Under the pieces are notes generated by a model. The model ran no database searches, was not told where the DNA came from, and saw only the letters and a list, made by a program, of their open reading frames with translations. A program made the position numbers and the translations under genes. From CALLMM01 sp964429855 (GTDB lineage: Bacteria; Armatimonadota; Chthonomonadetes; Chthonomonadales; CAJBBX01): a stretch of DNA of 64,000 nucleotides. The stretch covers positions 1 to 64,000 of the forward strand of contig CAYSDM010000009.1 in NCBI GenBank assembly GCA_964429855.1. The letters run 5' to 3'. Below, piece by piece: positions 41,742 to 50,599 of the stretch; position 1 is the first letter of the stretch; each line of letters starts with the position of its first letter.

Positions 41742-42332
41742 CTACTCCACCCCGACAGGTTCTTTCGGCGATTCTTCCGGCTCTTCCAGCGTATCCGCCA
41801 GCGGCGGCGGTTCCGGCGCGGGAGCGCGTTCGACCTTTGCCAGCATGACCGCGCCGATCAGCGCGGAGAGCAGCAGCAGGGAGGCGACTTCAAAGGGAAC
41901 CGCATAGAGACCAATGAGCGCCCGGCCCAGCGCCTCCGCCTGTTGGGTATGATCTAGCGGCTGCTGCTTGCTGTTGACGGGCCAGGACTGGCGCGCCAGC
42001 ACCAGAACGGCGGCGGTTCCCAGTCCCGCGCTGATCAGGCCCGCCCATATTCCCAGATGGCTTTTCAGCGGAACATGCAGGCTCATGGCGTCGCGGGTCA
42101 GCATCAATGCAAACAGGATCAGCACAAGGATGGCTCCCGCGTAGATCAGAAGCTGCGCCACAAAGAAGAAGTGCGCCTGCAGAGTCGCAAACAGACCGGC
42201 GACCCCGACAAAGCAGGGCAGCAGCCAGAAACCGGCGTGAATGATGCTGCGCGCGCGCACCACATAGCCGGCGGAGATCAGCGTCAGCGCGGTCAAACTG
42301 TAGAACGCTATCAGTACGGGAAGGGTGTTCAT
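41742..42332 (-). CDS. nuoJ: NADH-quinone oxidoreductase subunit J
   Basis: A 196-residue, five-helix subunit. The pi-bulge helix region is FFVAQLLIYAGAILVLILFALML and helix 5 is PFEVASLLLLSALIGAVMLAK. It has an acidic proline-rich C-terminal tail (PEPPPLADTLEEPEES). Its start overlaps the nuoI stop (ATGA). The loop segment PVNSKQ is encoded by 18 nt identical to a segment of the GT9 gene near 25 kb. Confidence 0.96.
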   Translation of the reverse strand: MNTLPVLIAFYSLTALTLISAGYVVRARSIIHAGFWLLPCFVGVAGLFATLQAHFFFVAQLLIYAGAILVLILFALMLTRDAMSLHVPLKSHLGIWAGLISAGLGTAAVLVLARQSWPVNSKQQPLDHTQQAEALGRALIGLYAVPFEVASLLLLSALIGAVMLAKVERAPAPEPPPLADTLEEPEESPKEPVGVE

Positions 42333-42961
42333 GCCGGAGACTCCGGGGAGGCGGATGGCGCAGGCTCCGGCGCGGCAGGCTTTTCGACGGATCTCTTCTC
42401 GTCCGAAGCGGCTTTCGCTTCGGCTGCCGCTTTCGCTTTGGCAGCCTTTGCCTTCTCCTCTTCCGCCAGCGCCTGCGAGATGGTCTTGATATTGATCTCT
42501 ACAGACGGCTTCCCGCCCTGCGCCAGATCCTGAATGCGGAAGACGCTGGCATCGCGATCATACGAAGCCAGCTCATACTCGGAACCCATGTAGATGGCGT
42601 CAAACGGGCAGGCTTCGATGCAGAGGTTGCAGAACATACACCGCCCCAGATCCATATTGAACTCGCTGACGCCTCCGTGCTTGCCCGCGCCCAGCTTGGT
42701 CATGGAGATGACTTTTGTCGGGCAAGCCTGCTCGCAGAGAGTGCATCCGGTGCAGTTCAGACGCTGCTCCTTCTCATTGAAGGGCAGGTAGAACAACCCC
42801 CGGTAGCGCGGGGAGACCTGCGGCTTCTCATAGGGATACTGCAGGGTGATCTTCTCGCGGGCGACCAGATTGGTCGCGGTTACCCACATCCCTTTCAGGA
42901 AGCTTCGCAAGCTGGTCAGGATATCCAGCAGCACATTCTGTTTACGATCTGTCACACTCAT
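42329..42961 (-). CDS. nuoI: NADH-quinone oxidoreductase subunit I
   Basis: A ferredoxin-like subunit of about 210 residues carrying clusters N6a and N6b. The two 4Fe-4S motifs are CTGCTLCEQACP and CMFCNLCIEACP. The N-terminus has the amphipathic segment that docks to the membrane (VTATNLVAREKITLQYPYEKP). I chose the ATG at 42961, with GGAGG 11 nt upstream; an ATG at 42979 would add six residues. The C-terminal 60 residues are a long Ala/Lys/Glu-rich tail (EEEKAKAAKAKAAAEAKAA), unusual for NuoI. Confidence 0.95.
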   Translation of the reverse strand: MSVTDRKQNVLLDILTSLRSFLKGMWVTATNLVAREKITLQYPYEKPQVSPRYRGLFYLPFNEKEQRLNCTGCTLCEQACPTKVISMTKLGAGKHGGVSEFNMDLGRCMFCNLCIEACPFDAIYMGSEYELASYDRDASVFRIQDLAQGGKPSVEINIKTISQALAEEEKAKAAKAKAAAEAKAASDEKRSVEKPAAPEPAPSASPESPA

Positions 42962-43041
42962 CCGAGAGGTATCCTCCATGCCGGGAGCGGCGGCTCATAG
43001 ACCGGGAGCGGCGGCTTCGATATTCTGTAACGTCTGACTGC

Positions 43042-44151
43042 CTACCACACCACGCTCACCGCTGTCAGGCAGAAGAGGATGAGCGACGCCGGAACCAGCA
43101 GTTTCCAGCAGAAGCTCATCATCTGATCAATGCGCAGCCGGGGGAGTGTCCAGCGAACCCACATCATCAGAAAGATCAGCAGCAGCGTTTTGATGGAAAA
43201 CCAGGCTACCGGCGGAAGAACCGGTCCCTTCCATCCTCCGAAAAAGAGGATGGTGGCGAAACCGGCGGTAAAGACGTTGTTGGCAAACTCCGCAATGTAG
43301 AAGATGGCGAAGCGCATCCCGGAATACTCGGTGTGGAAGCCGCTCACCAGTTCCGATTCCGCTTCCGGCAGATCGAACGGGGCGCGGTAGACCTCCGCCA
43401 GAGCGCAGGAGAAGAAGATCAACGCGCCGGGGATCATCAACAGCGGATGGGCGACGATATTCCACAGCCCCGCCTGCCGCTCCACAATCTGCGTCAGCGA
43501 CATGGTATCTTCCAGCGTCACCACGCAAAGCACGATCAGAATCATCGGAATCTCATAGGAAAGAAGCTGCGCGACGGCGCGCATCCCTCCCAGAACCGAA
43601 TACTTGTTGTTCGCCCCCCATCCTGCCGCCAGGATTCCGAGAGCGCCGGTGGTGGAGATGGAGAGGACGAACAGCGCGCCCATACTGAAGTCGAAGCCTA
43701 CCAGATTAGGACTGAACGGCAGCACCATGAGCGTGAGCATGGCGGGCACAAAGACCAGATAGGGAGCGAGCCGGAAGAGGGGCTTATCCGCCAGCGTGGG
43801 AATGATATCCTCTTTCAGCAGCAGCTTGACGGCGTCGGCGAAGGTCTGCAGAACGCCCTTCCAGCCGACATGCATCGGTCCCAGACGCGCCTGCATCCAG
43901 CCTGCGAACTTTCGCTCCATCCAGATCAGAAAGAGGCACTGCACCGCCATGAAGGAGACAAGCAGAACCGCCTTCGCCAGATTGTTGAGCAGCGGTCGCT
44001 CGTAGAAAAACGCCCGGATCGGATCCAGTATATCCCATGGAAGCAGCGGCAGCGCGCTCAACGCCGCCAGCATCAGCGCGATGATGACCACGCCGATCAT
44101 GATCTCTCGCGCCTGTGAAACCGGTCGTGGACTGGCGGTTGGCATACTCAT
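43042..44151 (-). CDS. nuoH: NADH-quinone oxidoreductase subunit H
   Basis: A 369-residue, eight-helix subunit forming the quinone chamber. Features: LIWMERKFAGWMQARLGPMHVGWKGVLQTFADAVKLLLKEDIIP, AEVYRAPFDLPEAESELVSGFHTEYSGMRFAIFYIAEFAN with the essential acidic loop, and WVRWTLPRLRIDQMMSFCWK. The start is an ATG overlapping the nuoD stop by 4 nt. A longer open frame upstream lies inside nuoD and is not used. Confidence 0.97.
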   Translation of the reverse strand: MSMPTASPRPVSQAREIMIGVVIIALMLAALSALPLLPWDILDPIRAFFYERPLLNNLAKAVLLVSFMAVQCLFLIWMERKFAGWMQARLGPMHVGWKGVLQTFADAVKLLLKEDIIPTLADKPLFRLAPYLVFVPAMLTLMVLPFSPNLVGFDFSMGALFVLSISTTGALGILAAGWGANNKYSVLGGMRAVAQLLSYEIPMILIVLCVVTLEDTMSLTQIVERQAGLWNIVAHPLLMIPGALIFFSCALAEVYRAPFDLPEAESELVSGFHTEYSGMRFAIFYIAEFANNVFTAGFATILFFGGWKGPVLPPVAWFSIKTLLLIFLMMWVRWTLPRLRIDQMMSFCWKLLVPASLILFCLTAVSVVW

Positions 44152-45263
44152 CGGTCCACCTCTCCCAGAACCGTATCCAGGCTGCCGAGGATGGCGATCA
44201 CGTCCGCGACCTTCACGCCCGGAAGCATCGCCGGAAGAAGACCGAGATGGAAGAAGGAGGGGGCGCGAAAGTGTACTCGTGTCGGATTCATGGAGCCGTC
44301 GCTTGCCATATAGCAGGAGAGTTCGCCGCGCGGCGATTCGGTGCGCGAGTAGGCTTCGCCAACCGGCGGCTTGAAGATTTTCGGAAGTTTTGCCATCGTC
44401 TCGCCCTCCGGCATCTCTCGAAGGCACTGCCGGATGATTCGCGCGCTCTGGCGCATCTCCTCCACGCGCACCCGATAGCGCGCCATGCAGTCGCCTTCCG
44501 TTAAGACCGGAACATCAAACTCCATGCGGTCATAGACATCGTAGGGGGCGACTTTGCGAATGTCATAGGCGATCCCGGAACCGCGCGCAACCGGACCGGA
44601 GGCGCCGTAGGAAATCGCCATTTCGCGGGTAATCACCCCGATTCCCTCGCAGCGCGCGCGAAAGATACGGTTGCCGGTCAGCAGGCGGTCGTATTCATCC
44701 AGCGCAGACTGAAACTCATCCAGAAAGGCGATGAGGCGTTCCCCGAAGCCGTCCGGCAGGTCTGTGGGGACGCCGCCTGCCCGAATCCAGTTGTAGGTCA
44801 GCCGCGCCCCGGTCATCGCCTCCAGCAGATCGAGAAGACGCTCCCGTTCGCGGAAACAGTAGAGGAAGACGGTGGTCGCGCCGAGATCGGTAGCGAACGT
44901 TCCGAGAAAGACGAGGTGACTGGCGAGGCGATTGATCTCGCACAACAGGACGCGAAGATACTGTCCCCGCTCTGGAACGGTTACATTGCCGATCCGCTCA
45001 ATCGCCTGCGAGATCGCCAGATTGCAGTTGAGGGAGGCGAGATAGTCCAGGCGATCCGTGAAGGGAACGTTGTGCCGGTAGGGACGCGCCTCCATCATCT
45101 TCTCCAGCCCGCGGTGCAGGTAGCCGATCACGGGACGGCAGGTCTGGATGATCTCGCCGTCCAGTTCGACGACCAGTCGCAGAACGCCATGCGTGGAGGG
45201 ATGCTGCGGACCCATGTTCAGGGTCATGCCGGGGCTGGTTATTTCTGTCGTGGTGAGAGTCAT
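44148..45263 (-). CDS. nuoD: NADH-quinone oxidoreductase subunit D
   Basis: A 371-residue 49-kDa-type subunit related to hydrogenase large subunits. It has MTLNMGPQHPSTHGVLRLVVELDGE near the start, IGYLHRGLEKMMEARPY, PFTDRLDYLASLNCNLA, RLTYNWIRAGGV, and the C-terminal LPAMLPGVKVADVIAILGSLDTVLGEVDR. The quinone-site His and Tyr residues are present. It is separate from nuoC, not fused. A 276-bp gap with repeats separates it from nuoC, so it may rely on a ribosome binding site (AAAGCGA) of its own. Confidence 0.96.
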   Translation of the reverse strand: MTLTTTEITSPGMTLNMGPQHPSTHGVLRLVVELDGEIIQTCRPVIGYLHRGLEKMMEARPYRHNVPFTDRLDYLASLNCNLAISQAIERIGNVTVPERGQYLRVLLCEINRLASHLVFLGTFATDLGATTVFLYCFRERERLLDLLEAMTGARLTYNWIRAGGVPTDLPDGFGERLIAFLDEFQSALDEYDRLLTGNRIFRARCEGIGVITREMAISYGASGPVARGSGIAYDIRKVAPYDVYDRMEFDVPVLTEGDCMARYRVRVEEMRQSARIIRQCLREMPEGETMAKLPKIFKPPVGEAYSRTESPRGELSCYMASDGSMNPTRVHFRAPSFFHLGLLPAMLPGVKVADVIAILGSLDTVLGEVDR

Positions 45264-45539
45264 CGTCGCTTTCCGTAGGGCATTATTCTGAAGCGGGCGC
45301 CCGGGTTACGGGCAGCGCGCCCTGCCGGCTCTGGTGACCATAACGAGCACAGCCGCCGGCCAGTACGTCGTCAGGGTAGTCCGGATAGATTTTATTCTGA
45401 GCGCAGTATGGCATTCATTCCGCGCAGCATGAATGCCACTCCGAGCGCAGCACAATACTGTCATGTCTCGCTGCGCCTAACACGACAGCCCGGCGACGCC
45501 ACCCTGCTGCCTTGAAGGAGAACTAGCCGCCGCTTCGGC
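45264..45539 (-). repeat. Repeat- and hairpin-bearing gap between nuoC and nuoD
   Basis: No gene is visible in these 276 bp. They contain a perfect 10-bp inverted repeat TGGCATTCAT / ATGAATGCCA (45409-45418 and 45429-45438), two GAGCGCAG motifs, and ATGTCTCGCTGCGC (45463-45476), which is the inverted copy of a segment at 18538-18551. This looks like a dispersed repeat inserted in the operon. Confidence 0.55.
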
Positions 45540-46058
45540 CTAATTCGTCTCTTGCGGACCGTGCAGGGGATCGCCGCTGAAGACGGGCGTGTAGTCTTTG
45601 CGGAAGGGAAATCCTTCCCAGTCTTCCGGCAGCAGGATACGCATCCGGGCAGGGTCATCCTGATCGGGATGGCCGGCGAAGCGAATTCCGTAGAGATCGA
45701 AACACTCCCGCTCAAGCCAGTCCAGGCCGGACCAGAGGGCAGTCAGGCTGGAGACTTCGGGATGATCGCGTGGCAGGGCGACGGTCAGAATCAGGGTGCT
45801 CTGGCTGGACATCGAAATCAGGCGATACCAGAGAATAAACTGCTCGCCGGTATCGCGGACGGTGAGATCGGCGGGATAATCGAACGCCAGCGCGGGATCG
45901 CTGCGAAGATACTCGCAGAGCGGTTTCAGATGATCCGGGGAGACGGACAGGCGTATCTCCCCCTGTTGCGCCTCCGCCTGTACGAGCTTCTCGCCGAACC
46001 GCTGCTGAATCCGCGAAAGTACCGCGCTCACTTCGTCCAAGATGATCTCTCCTTGCAT
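45540..46058 (-). CDS. nuoC: NADH-quinone oxidoreductase subunit C
   Basis: A 172-residue 30-kDa-type subunit. The family signature is visible as SGLDWLERECFDLYGIRFAGHPDQDDPARMRILLPEDWEGFPFRKDY. I chose the ATG at 46058, 13 nt after the nuoB stop, with AGAGG upstream. In-frame TTG codons further upstream overlap nuoB. Confidence 0.95.
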   Translation of the reverse strand: MQGEIILDEVSAVLSRIQQRFGEKLVQAEAQQGEIRLSVSPDHLKPLCEYLRSDPALAFDYPADLTVRDTGEQFILWYRLISMSSQSTLILTVALPRDHPEVSSLTALWSGLDWLERECFDLYGIRFAGHPDQDDPARMRILLPEDWEGFPFRKDYTPVFSGDPLHGPQETN

Positions 46059-46071
46059 CCCGAAATGGCCT

Positions 46072-46635
46072 CTATCCTTCAATAACAATCGGTTCTCGCG
46101 CCGAAACCGGCTGCCCGCGCCGTGTCAGAGCGCGCTCCTGTTTGATCTTCTCCTGCAGCTTCAATATGCCGTTGATGAGATTCTCCGGTCGCGGCGGACA
46201 GCCATAGACATAGACATCCACCGGAATAAAGCGGTCCACGCCCTTGACGATGGTGATGCTGTCCCGGTACGGTCCGCCCGCCGACGCGCAGCCTCCCATC
46301 GCGATCACGTATTTGGGTTCTGGCATCTGATCGTAAAGCTGCTTGATGAAGGGAGCCATCTTCACGGAGACCCAGCCGGCGACGATCATCACGTCCGCCT
46401 GTCGCGGCGTGGCGCGAAAGAACATCCCGAAGCGATCCAGATCGTAGCGGGGAGCCGCCGTTGCCATCATCTCAATGGCGCAGCAGGAAAGCCCGAAAGT
46501 AAGAGACCAGAGTGAGTTTTTTCGCGCCCACTGCGCTAGCCGATCCAGCGGGGCGACCAATGCCGCGCCGCCGGGAACGGGAACGCGCCAGGAGTCTACC
46601 TCCTGCTGCGTGAGGGGCTTCTCGACTATTCCCAT
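46072..46635 (-). CDS. nuoB: NADH-quinone oxidoreductase subunit B
   Basis: A 187-residue subunit carrying cluster N2. The tandem cysteines are in LSCCAIEMMA, with further cysteines in IAMGGCASAGGPY and VYGCPPRPENLINGI. The start ATG at 46635 overlaps the nuoA 3' end. A much longer upstream frame lies in nuoA and is rejected. Confidence 0.97.
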   Translation of the reverse strand: MGIVEKPLTQQEVDSWRVPVPGGAALVAPLDRLAQWARKNSLWSLTFGLSCCAIEMMATAAPRYDLDRFGMFFRATPRQADVMIVAGWVSVKMAPFIKQLYDQMPEPKYVIAMGGCASAGGPYRDSITIVKGVDRFIPVDVYVYGCPPRPENLINGILKLQEKIKQERALTRRGQPVSAREPIVIEG

Positions 46636-47000
46636 TGCAGCGCCTCCCGACGCCAGGCGAAGACCAGCCCGGCGATCAACAGCCCCACGAAGATCAGCAT
46701 CTCGGCGACGGCATAGGCGCCTACCTGCCGGAAGGCGACTGCCCAGGGATAGAGAAAGACCGCCTCCACATCGAAGACCACAAACAGCAGCGCGAACAGG
46801 TAGTATCGTGGATTGAACTGCCGCCAGGCGTCTCCGACAGGCTGTACGCCGCACTCATAGGTGGAGAGCTTCTCTGGAGTAGGCGCAGAGGGACTTAACA
46901 GGCGCGCGATGAGCAGATTGAAGGCGATGAAAGCGATCCCGACGAAGGTGAAGACGACCACAGGAAGATAGCTGAAATCCGATGGTTGATCCGCAGGCAT
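46626..47000 (-). CDS. nuoA: NADH-quinone oxidoreductase subunit A
   Basis: A 124-residue, three-helix subunit and first gene of the operon. Typical features are STYECGVQPVGDAWRQFNPRYYLFALLFVVFDVEAVFLYPWAV. AAAGGAG lies upstream of the ATG, and a promoter is placed about 80 bp upstream. Confidence 0.97.
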   Translation of the reverse strand: MPADQPSDFSYLPVVVFTFVGIAFIAFNLLIARLLSPSAPTPEKLSTYECGVQPVGDAWRQFNPRYYLFALLFVVFDVEAVFLYPWAVAFRQVGAYAVAEMLIFVGLLIAGLVFAWRREALQWE

Positions 47001-47077
47001 CGGCTGAAGCTCCTTTGATCCGAATGGAGGCGTGTCCGGCGTGGAACCGCCCGCTCAGGCGTGACGACATCAGGTAG

Positions 47078-47107
47078 AGTATATTTATTTTCAACAAACT
47101 CCGTCAA
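47078..47107 (-). promoter_or_regulatory. Promoter of the nuo operon
   Basis: On the minus strand TTGACG (47107-47102), an 18-bp A/T-rich spacer and TATACT (47083-47078). The start would be near 47071, about 70 nt before nuoA. The same hexamer pair and spacing occur at the lrp-like gene (56757-56786). Confidence 0.75.
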
Positions 47108-47251
47108 TCACCTTCTCAAATTTACAGCAACTCAGCGGTGATTGATAAGGAACTCGCCCGCCTGTTTCAATCCGCGTAACCTGCAGTCTTTATATACAGT
47201 CATCGCTGATGCCTGTGTTCGATCCCCCCGCGGCTGCGTCACCCTCACCCC

Positions 47252-47266
47252 CCCGAAGCCTTCGGG
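47252..47266. repeat. Short inverted repeat in the nuoA-ftsK intergenic region
   Basis: CCCGAAG-C-CTTCGGG lies in the 415-bp divergent gap, in a CCCTCACCC...GGGAGAG context that resembles common dispersed intergenic repeats. Apart from this and the two promoters nothing was recognised in the gap. Confidence 0.4.
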
Positions 47267-47342
47267 AGAGAAGGAGGACGCTGCCGGAGCGGATACAGCG
47301 GAGGAGCGTGCCGGAAGTCTACCCGTCTGTGAACCGGCATAT

Positions 47343-47371
47343 TTGACTGGCAAACAACATTCTGTTATAAT
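47343..47371 (+). promoter_or_regulatory. Promoter of ftsK
   Basis: TTGACT (47343-47348), a 17-bp spacer and TATAAT (47366-47371), extended by an upstream TG (TGTTATAAT). The start is expected near 47378, with a leader of about 38 nt and an AGGAGG site before the ATG. Confidence 0.82.
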
Positions 47372-47415
47372 TTGTTCTGTCTTACTCTGTCTACGGGCAT
47401 TGCAGGAGGAGGTAA

Positions 47416-49785
47416 ATGGTCAAAGTCCGCCGTGTCCCGACCGAGGAGAGACGCGCCATTCGCACGCAGGAGCCGCACAGCCGACGCTTTTATGACATGG
47501 TCGGTCTGGGGCTGTTCTTCATCGGGGTCGCGTGTCTGCTCTGGCTGGCGTGGCCGCAGGAGGCGCTGATCCCTCGCGTGGTGCATGATACGCTGCGCCT
47601 GCTGGCTGGCTCCGGCTCCTGGGCGATACCTCTTATTCTACTGTTTATCGGCTCGATGTTCCTCGTCGGCTATGAGCGCATGTCCCTGTCCCACTCCACC
47701 TATGGCTCCCTCCTGCTCTTTCTGACCTTTGTCACCTGGCGGCATCTCACGGTGATCGGCGCGCCGATGCCGATGAGTTCCGATGTCTCTGCGCTGAATC
47801 AGGTGATGCTGGCAGGGGGCTATGTGGGGGGACTGATGGGCACGCTCTCGCTGCTTCTGCTGGCGAAAATCGGCAGTTACATTCTGCTGGCGTTTATGAC
47901 CTGCGCGGCGGTGGTGCTGATTGTGGATCGCCCCTTCATCGAGGTACTGCGTCAGGCGCGCAGACCGGCGATGGCGGGGATGACGGCGGCAAAGCACGGC
48001 GCGGCGGTTGTTCGCGAGCGGCGGGAGATAGCGCGAGAACTGCGCGCCGCGCAGGTGGCGGAAAAGGCGCTGACTTCCGCGACGGAGAATGTGGCGAATC
48101 TGCCTGCGCCCCCGACCAAACGGCGCGGGCTGCTCTCCCTTCGACGCGACACGCCGTCGGAGAGCGAGACTTCGGCAGATTCACCCACAGCAGAGAGGGG
48201 CATCCCGGAGAGCAACGGACAGGAGGCCTCGAAGAGAGAAGCGAATGCGGCTTTCGGAGACCGACGAACCCGGCGAACCGCTTCCGGTGAAACGGAGGAT
48301 TCCCGTGTGAAAGATCCTGCCGCGGCTTCCGCCCCGGCAGAGAACGGAGCCTTTCAGCTTCCGCCGCTCTCCATCCTGAAGGAGGCTCCTCCGGCTTCCC
48401 CCCGAAAAGCCCAGCAGGAACTTGCCGAGAAGATCAAGGTGCTGGAGCAGACCCTGGATCAGTTCGGAATCGGCGCGAATGTGGTCGAGATCGCGCATGG
48501 TCCGACCGTCACCCGCTACGAGATTCAGCTTGCGCCCGGGATCAAGGTCAGCAAGATCGTCTCGCTGGCGGATAATCTGGCGATGGCGCTGGCGGCGATT
48601 GATGTGCGCGTCGAAGCTCCCATTCCCGGCAAGTCCGCCATCGGCGTGGAGGTTCCCAATTCACAGGCGTCCACCGTCACCCTGCGCGAATGTATCGAGG
48701 TCGCCGAATTTCGCGGCGCGCCCAGCAAGCTGACCTTTGCGCTGGGGAAAGATGTGGCGGGAACCACGCGCTACGCCGACCTGACCAGGATGCCGCACCT
48801 GCTGATCGGCGGCTCTACCAACTCCGGCAAATCCGTCTGCCTCAATGTGCTGATCGCCTCCATTGTCTACCGCGCCACCCCCGATGAAGTGAAGTTCATC
48901 ATGATTGATCCCAAGCGCGTGGAGCTTTCGCTGTGGGACGGCATCCCGCACCTGATGCATCCGGTGGTCAAGGATGTGAAGCAGGCTCCCGGCATCTTTC
49001 GCGCCGCGCTCAAGGAGATGGATCGGCGTTATGAACTCTTTTCGCGTATGGGGACGCGCAATATTGATGGCTATAATCAGCGGGTGGGAGAAGGCGAGAA
49101 GCTGCCCTATATCGTGGTGGTCGTGGACGAACTGGCGGACCTGATGATGCAGGCGGCGGCAGAGGTGGAGACCTCCATCTGCCGTCTGGCCCAGCTTGCC
49201 CGCGCCACCGGAATCCATCTGGTGATTGCCACTCAGCGTCCCTCGGTGGATGTCATTACCGGCACGATCAAAGCGAACATCTCCTCCCGCATCGCCTTCG
49301 CCGTCTCCTCGCAGGTGGACAGCCGCACTATCCTCGATATGAATGGCGCGGAACGGCTGATCGGGCGCGGCGATATGCTCTTTCTGCCGATTGACGCCTC
49401 CAAGCCCATCCGCATCCAGGGCTGCTACATCACCGAAGCGGAGACGAATTCGCTGGTGGACTATCTCAAACAGCAGGCGAAGCCCAACTATACCATGCAT
49501 CCGGTAGAGACCGGCGGCTCCGGTATCGGCGGAGCCGGCTCGGAGGAGAACGACGAGGATGAACTGTACGAGTCGGCGGTGAAGCTGGTGGTCACCAACG
49601 GGCACGCCTCGACCTCCATGCTGCAGCGTCGTTTCAAGATCGGCTACACCCGCGCGGCGCGCCTGCTGGACATGATGGAGGATCGCGGAATCGTCGGACC
49701 ACTCGACGGCGCGAAACCGCGTGAAATTCTGGTCAGCCGGGATGAGATTGACCAGTTGTTCCGGGGAGAGTTCGACAACCTCTGA
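47416..49785 (+). CDS. ftsK: DNA translocase FtsK/SpoIIIE
   Basis: A 789-residue septal translocase that moves chromosome ends at division. Four membrane helices lie within residues 25-190. A low-complexity linker of about 110 residues follows, then the alpha/beta motor with GAPSKLTFALGKDVAGTTR, Walker A GGSTNSGKSV at about 465-474, Walker B (YIVVVVDELADLMM) and ATQRPSVDVITGTIKANI. The C-terminal gamma winged helix (LYESAVKLVVTNGHASTSMLQRRFKIGYTRAARLLDMMEDRGIVG) recognises KOPS-type DNA. The linker is shorter than in E. coli. It is monocistronic. Confidence 0.96.
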   Translation: MVKVRRVPTEERRAIRTQEPHSRRFYDMVGLGLFFIGVACLLWLAWPQEALIPRVVHDTLRLLAGSGSWAIPLILLFIGSMFLVGYERMSLSHSTYGSLLLFLTFVTWRHLTVIGAPMPMSSDVSALNQVMLAGGYVGGLMGTLSLLLLAKIGSYILLAFMTCAAVVLIVDRPFIEVLRQARRPAMAGMTAAKHGAAVVRERREIARELRAAQVAEKALTSATENVANLPAPPTKRRGLLSLRRDTPSESETSADSPTAERGIPESNGQEASKREANAAFGDRRTRRTASGETEDSRVKDPAAASAPAENGAFQLPPLSILKEAPPASPRKAQQELAEKIKVLEQTLDQFGIGANVVEIAHGPTVTRYEIQLAPGIKVSKIVSLADNLAMALAAIDVRVEAPIPGKSAIGVEVPNSQASTVTLRECIEVAEFRGAPSKLTFALGKDVAGTTRYADLTRMPHLLIGGSTNSGKSVCLNVLIASIVYRATPDEVKFIMIDPKRVELSLWDGIPHLMHPVVKDVKQAPGIFRAALKEMDRRYELFSRMGTRNIDGYNQRVGEGEKLPYIVVVVDELADLMMQAAAEVETSICRLAQLARATGIHLVIATQRPSVDVITGTIKANISSRIAFAVSSQVDSRTILDMNGAERLIGRGDMLFLPIDASKPIRIQGCYITEAETNSLVDYLKQQAKPNYTMHPVETGGSGIGGAGSEENDEDELYESAVKLVVTNGHASTSMLQRRFKIGYTRAARLLDMMEDRGIVGPLDGAKPREILVSRDEIDQLFRGEFDNL

Positions 49786-49825
49786 ATCATAATGATTGAC
49801 CTGACGCAGACGGTTCGGATATGCT
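49785..49825 (+). promoter_or_regulatory. Palindrome and possible promoter upstream of the 50-kb hypothetical gene
   Basis: AATCAT-A-ATGATT (49785-49797) begins at the ftsK stop and overlaps TTGACC (49796-49801). After 18 bp comes TATGCT (49820-49825), a weak -10. The palindrome could be an operator, but no known binding-site consensus is clearly met. Confidence 0.4.
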
Positions 49826-49860
49826 CTGAGGCTGCCAGTGTACATGCATTCATGAGCAAC

Positions 49861-49888
49861 CGGAAAGGCGCGCCTCCTGCGCTGAAAG
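49861..49888. repeat. GGCGCGCC-centred short repeat, intergenic copy
   Basis: CGGAAAGGCGCGCC then TCCTGCGCTGAAAG, matching the nuoL and nuoM copies apart from a few bases. Here it lies between ftsK and the next gene and is not in a recognised coding frame. Confidence 0.65.
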
Positions 49889-49979
49889 CCGCTCTGACAC
49901 CTGCCCCCGATACCCGGATCCCCTGCGTCATATCCGTTAATGACTACGTCCGGCACAGTCAGATAACAGGATAATAACG

Positions 49980-50375
49980 ATGAACTCTTTCAGCCAGACC
50001 TCGCCCGACTGCATGATTCGTGTAGATTTTGTGGAGAGCGAACAGAGAGGGATCGAGACCGGAACCGCTTTATGGGTCTATACGCCTTCTGTTATCAACC
50101 TTCAAACAGGGGAGATACTGGTTGATCTAACCGGGGAGTCGCTCTGGGATGCGACCGCCGCCTTTGAGGGGCATGAGGTTGTGCTGACGCTTCGGAAGTT
50201 TCCGGGTAATAAACCCGCCTGTTCGGTTCGGATTGATCCAATTCGGAAGATATTCGTCTTTGCCGACATACCTGACCGACCGCAGCCGCTGTCGGAATTA
50301 CAGGAGGCGCTGGATAGACGACAGCGCGCGAGCGACTACGGTCCGAAGGTGGGATTTCCCCGTCGCCGAAGTTAG
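49980..50375 (+). CDS. Hypothetical protein, 131 residues
   Basis: A soluble protein without signal peptide or membrane segment. It reads as a beta-rich fold: MIRVDFVESEQRG, LWVYTPSVINLQTGEILVDLTGESLWDATAAFEGHEVVLTLRKFPG and VRIDPIRKIFVFAD, then a charged C-terminal helix. Similar small proteins occur as hypothetical genes in many bacteria, but I recognise no family. The ribosome binding site is weak (AGGATAATAACG). Base composition fits the neighbours. Confidence 0.65.
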   Translation: MNSFSQTSPDCMIRVDFVESEQRGIETGTALWVYTPSVINLQTGEILVDLTGESLWDATAAFEGHEVVLTLRKFPGNKPACSVRIDPIRKIFVFADIPDRPQPLSELQEALDRRQRASDYGPKVGFPRRRS

Positions 50376-50599
50376 TATTCGCATCTCAGGAGAGCAGCCT
50401 CGCCAGTACCATCTTCCCGCTTCCTGAGCCATCTCCCGGCGTTCTTTCCCTCTCGATCAAGCACACTCACATCTGCCCCAGTCGCCAGCAGCGGTTTTTA
50501 CAGCGTACTCATCGCGTTAACATTGGCAAGAGAGGCGATCCGCATCCGCGCAATCGCCGGTTGACGCATGCGTGCCGCTTGCGCGCCGATACCGGCTAC

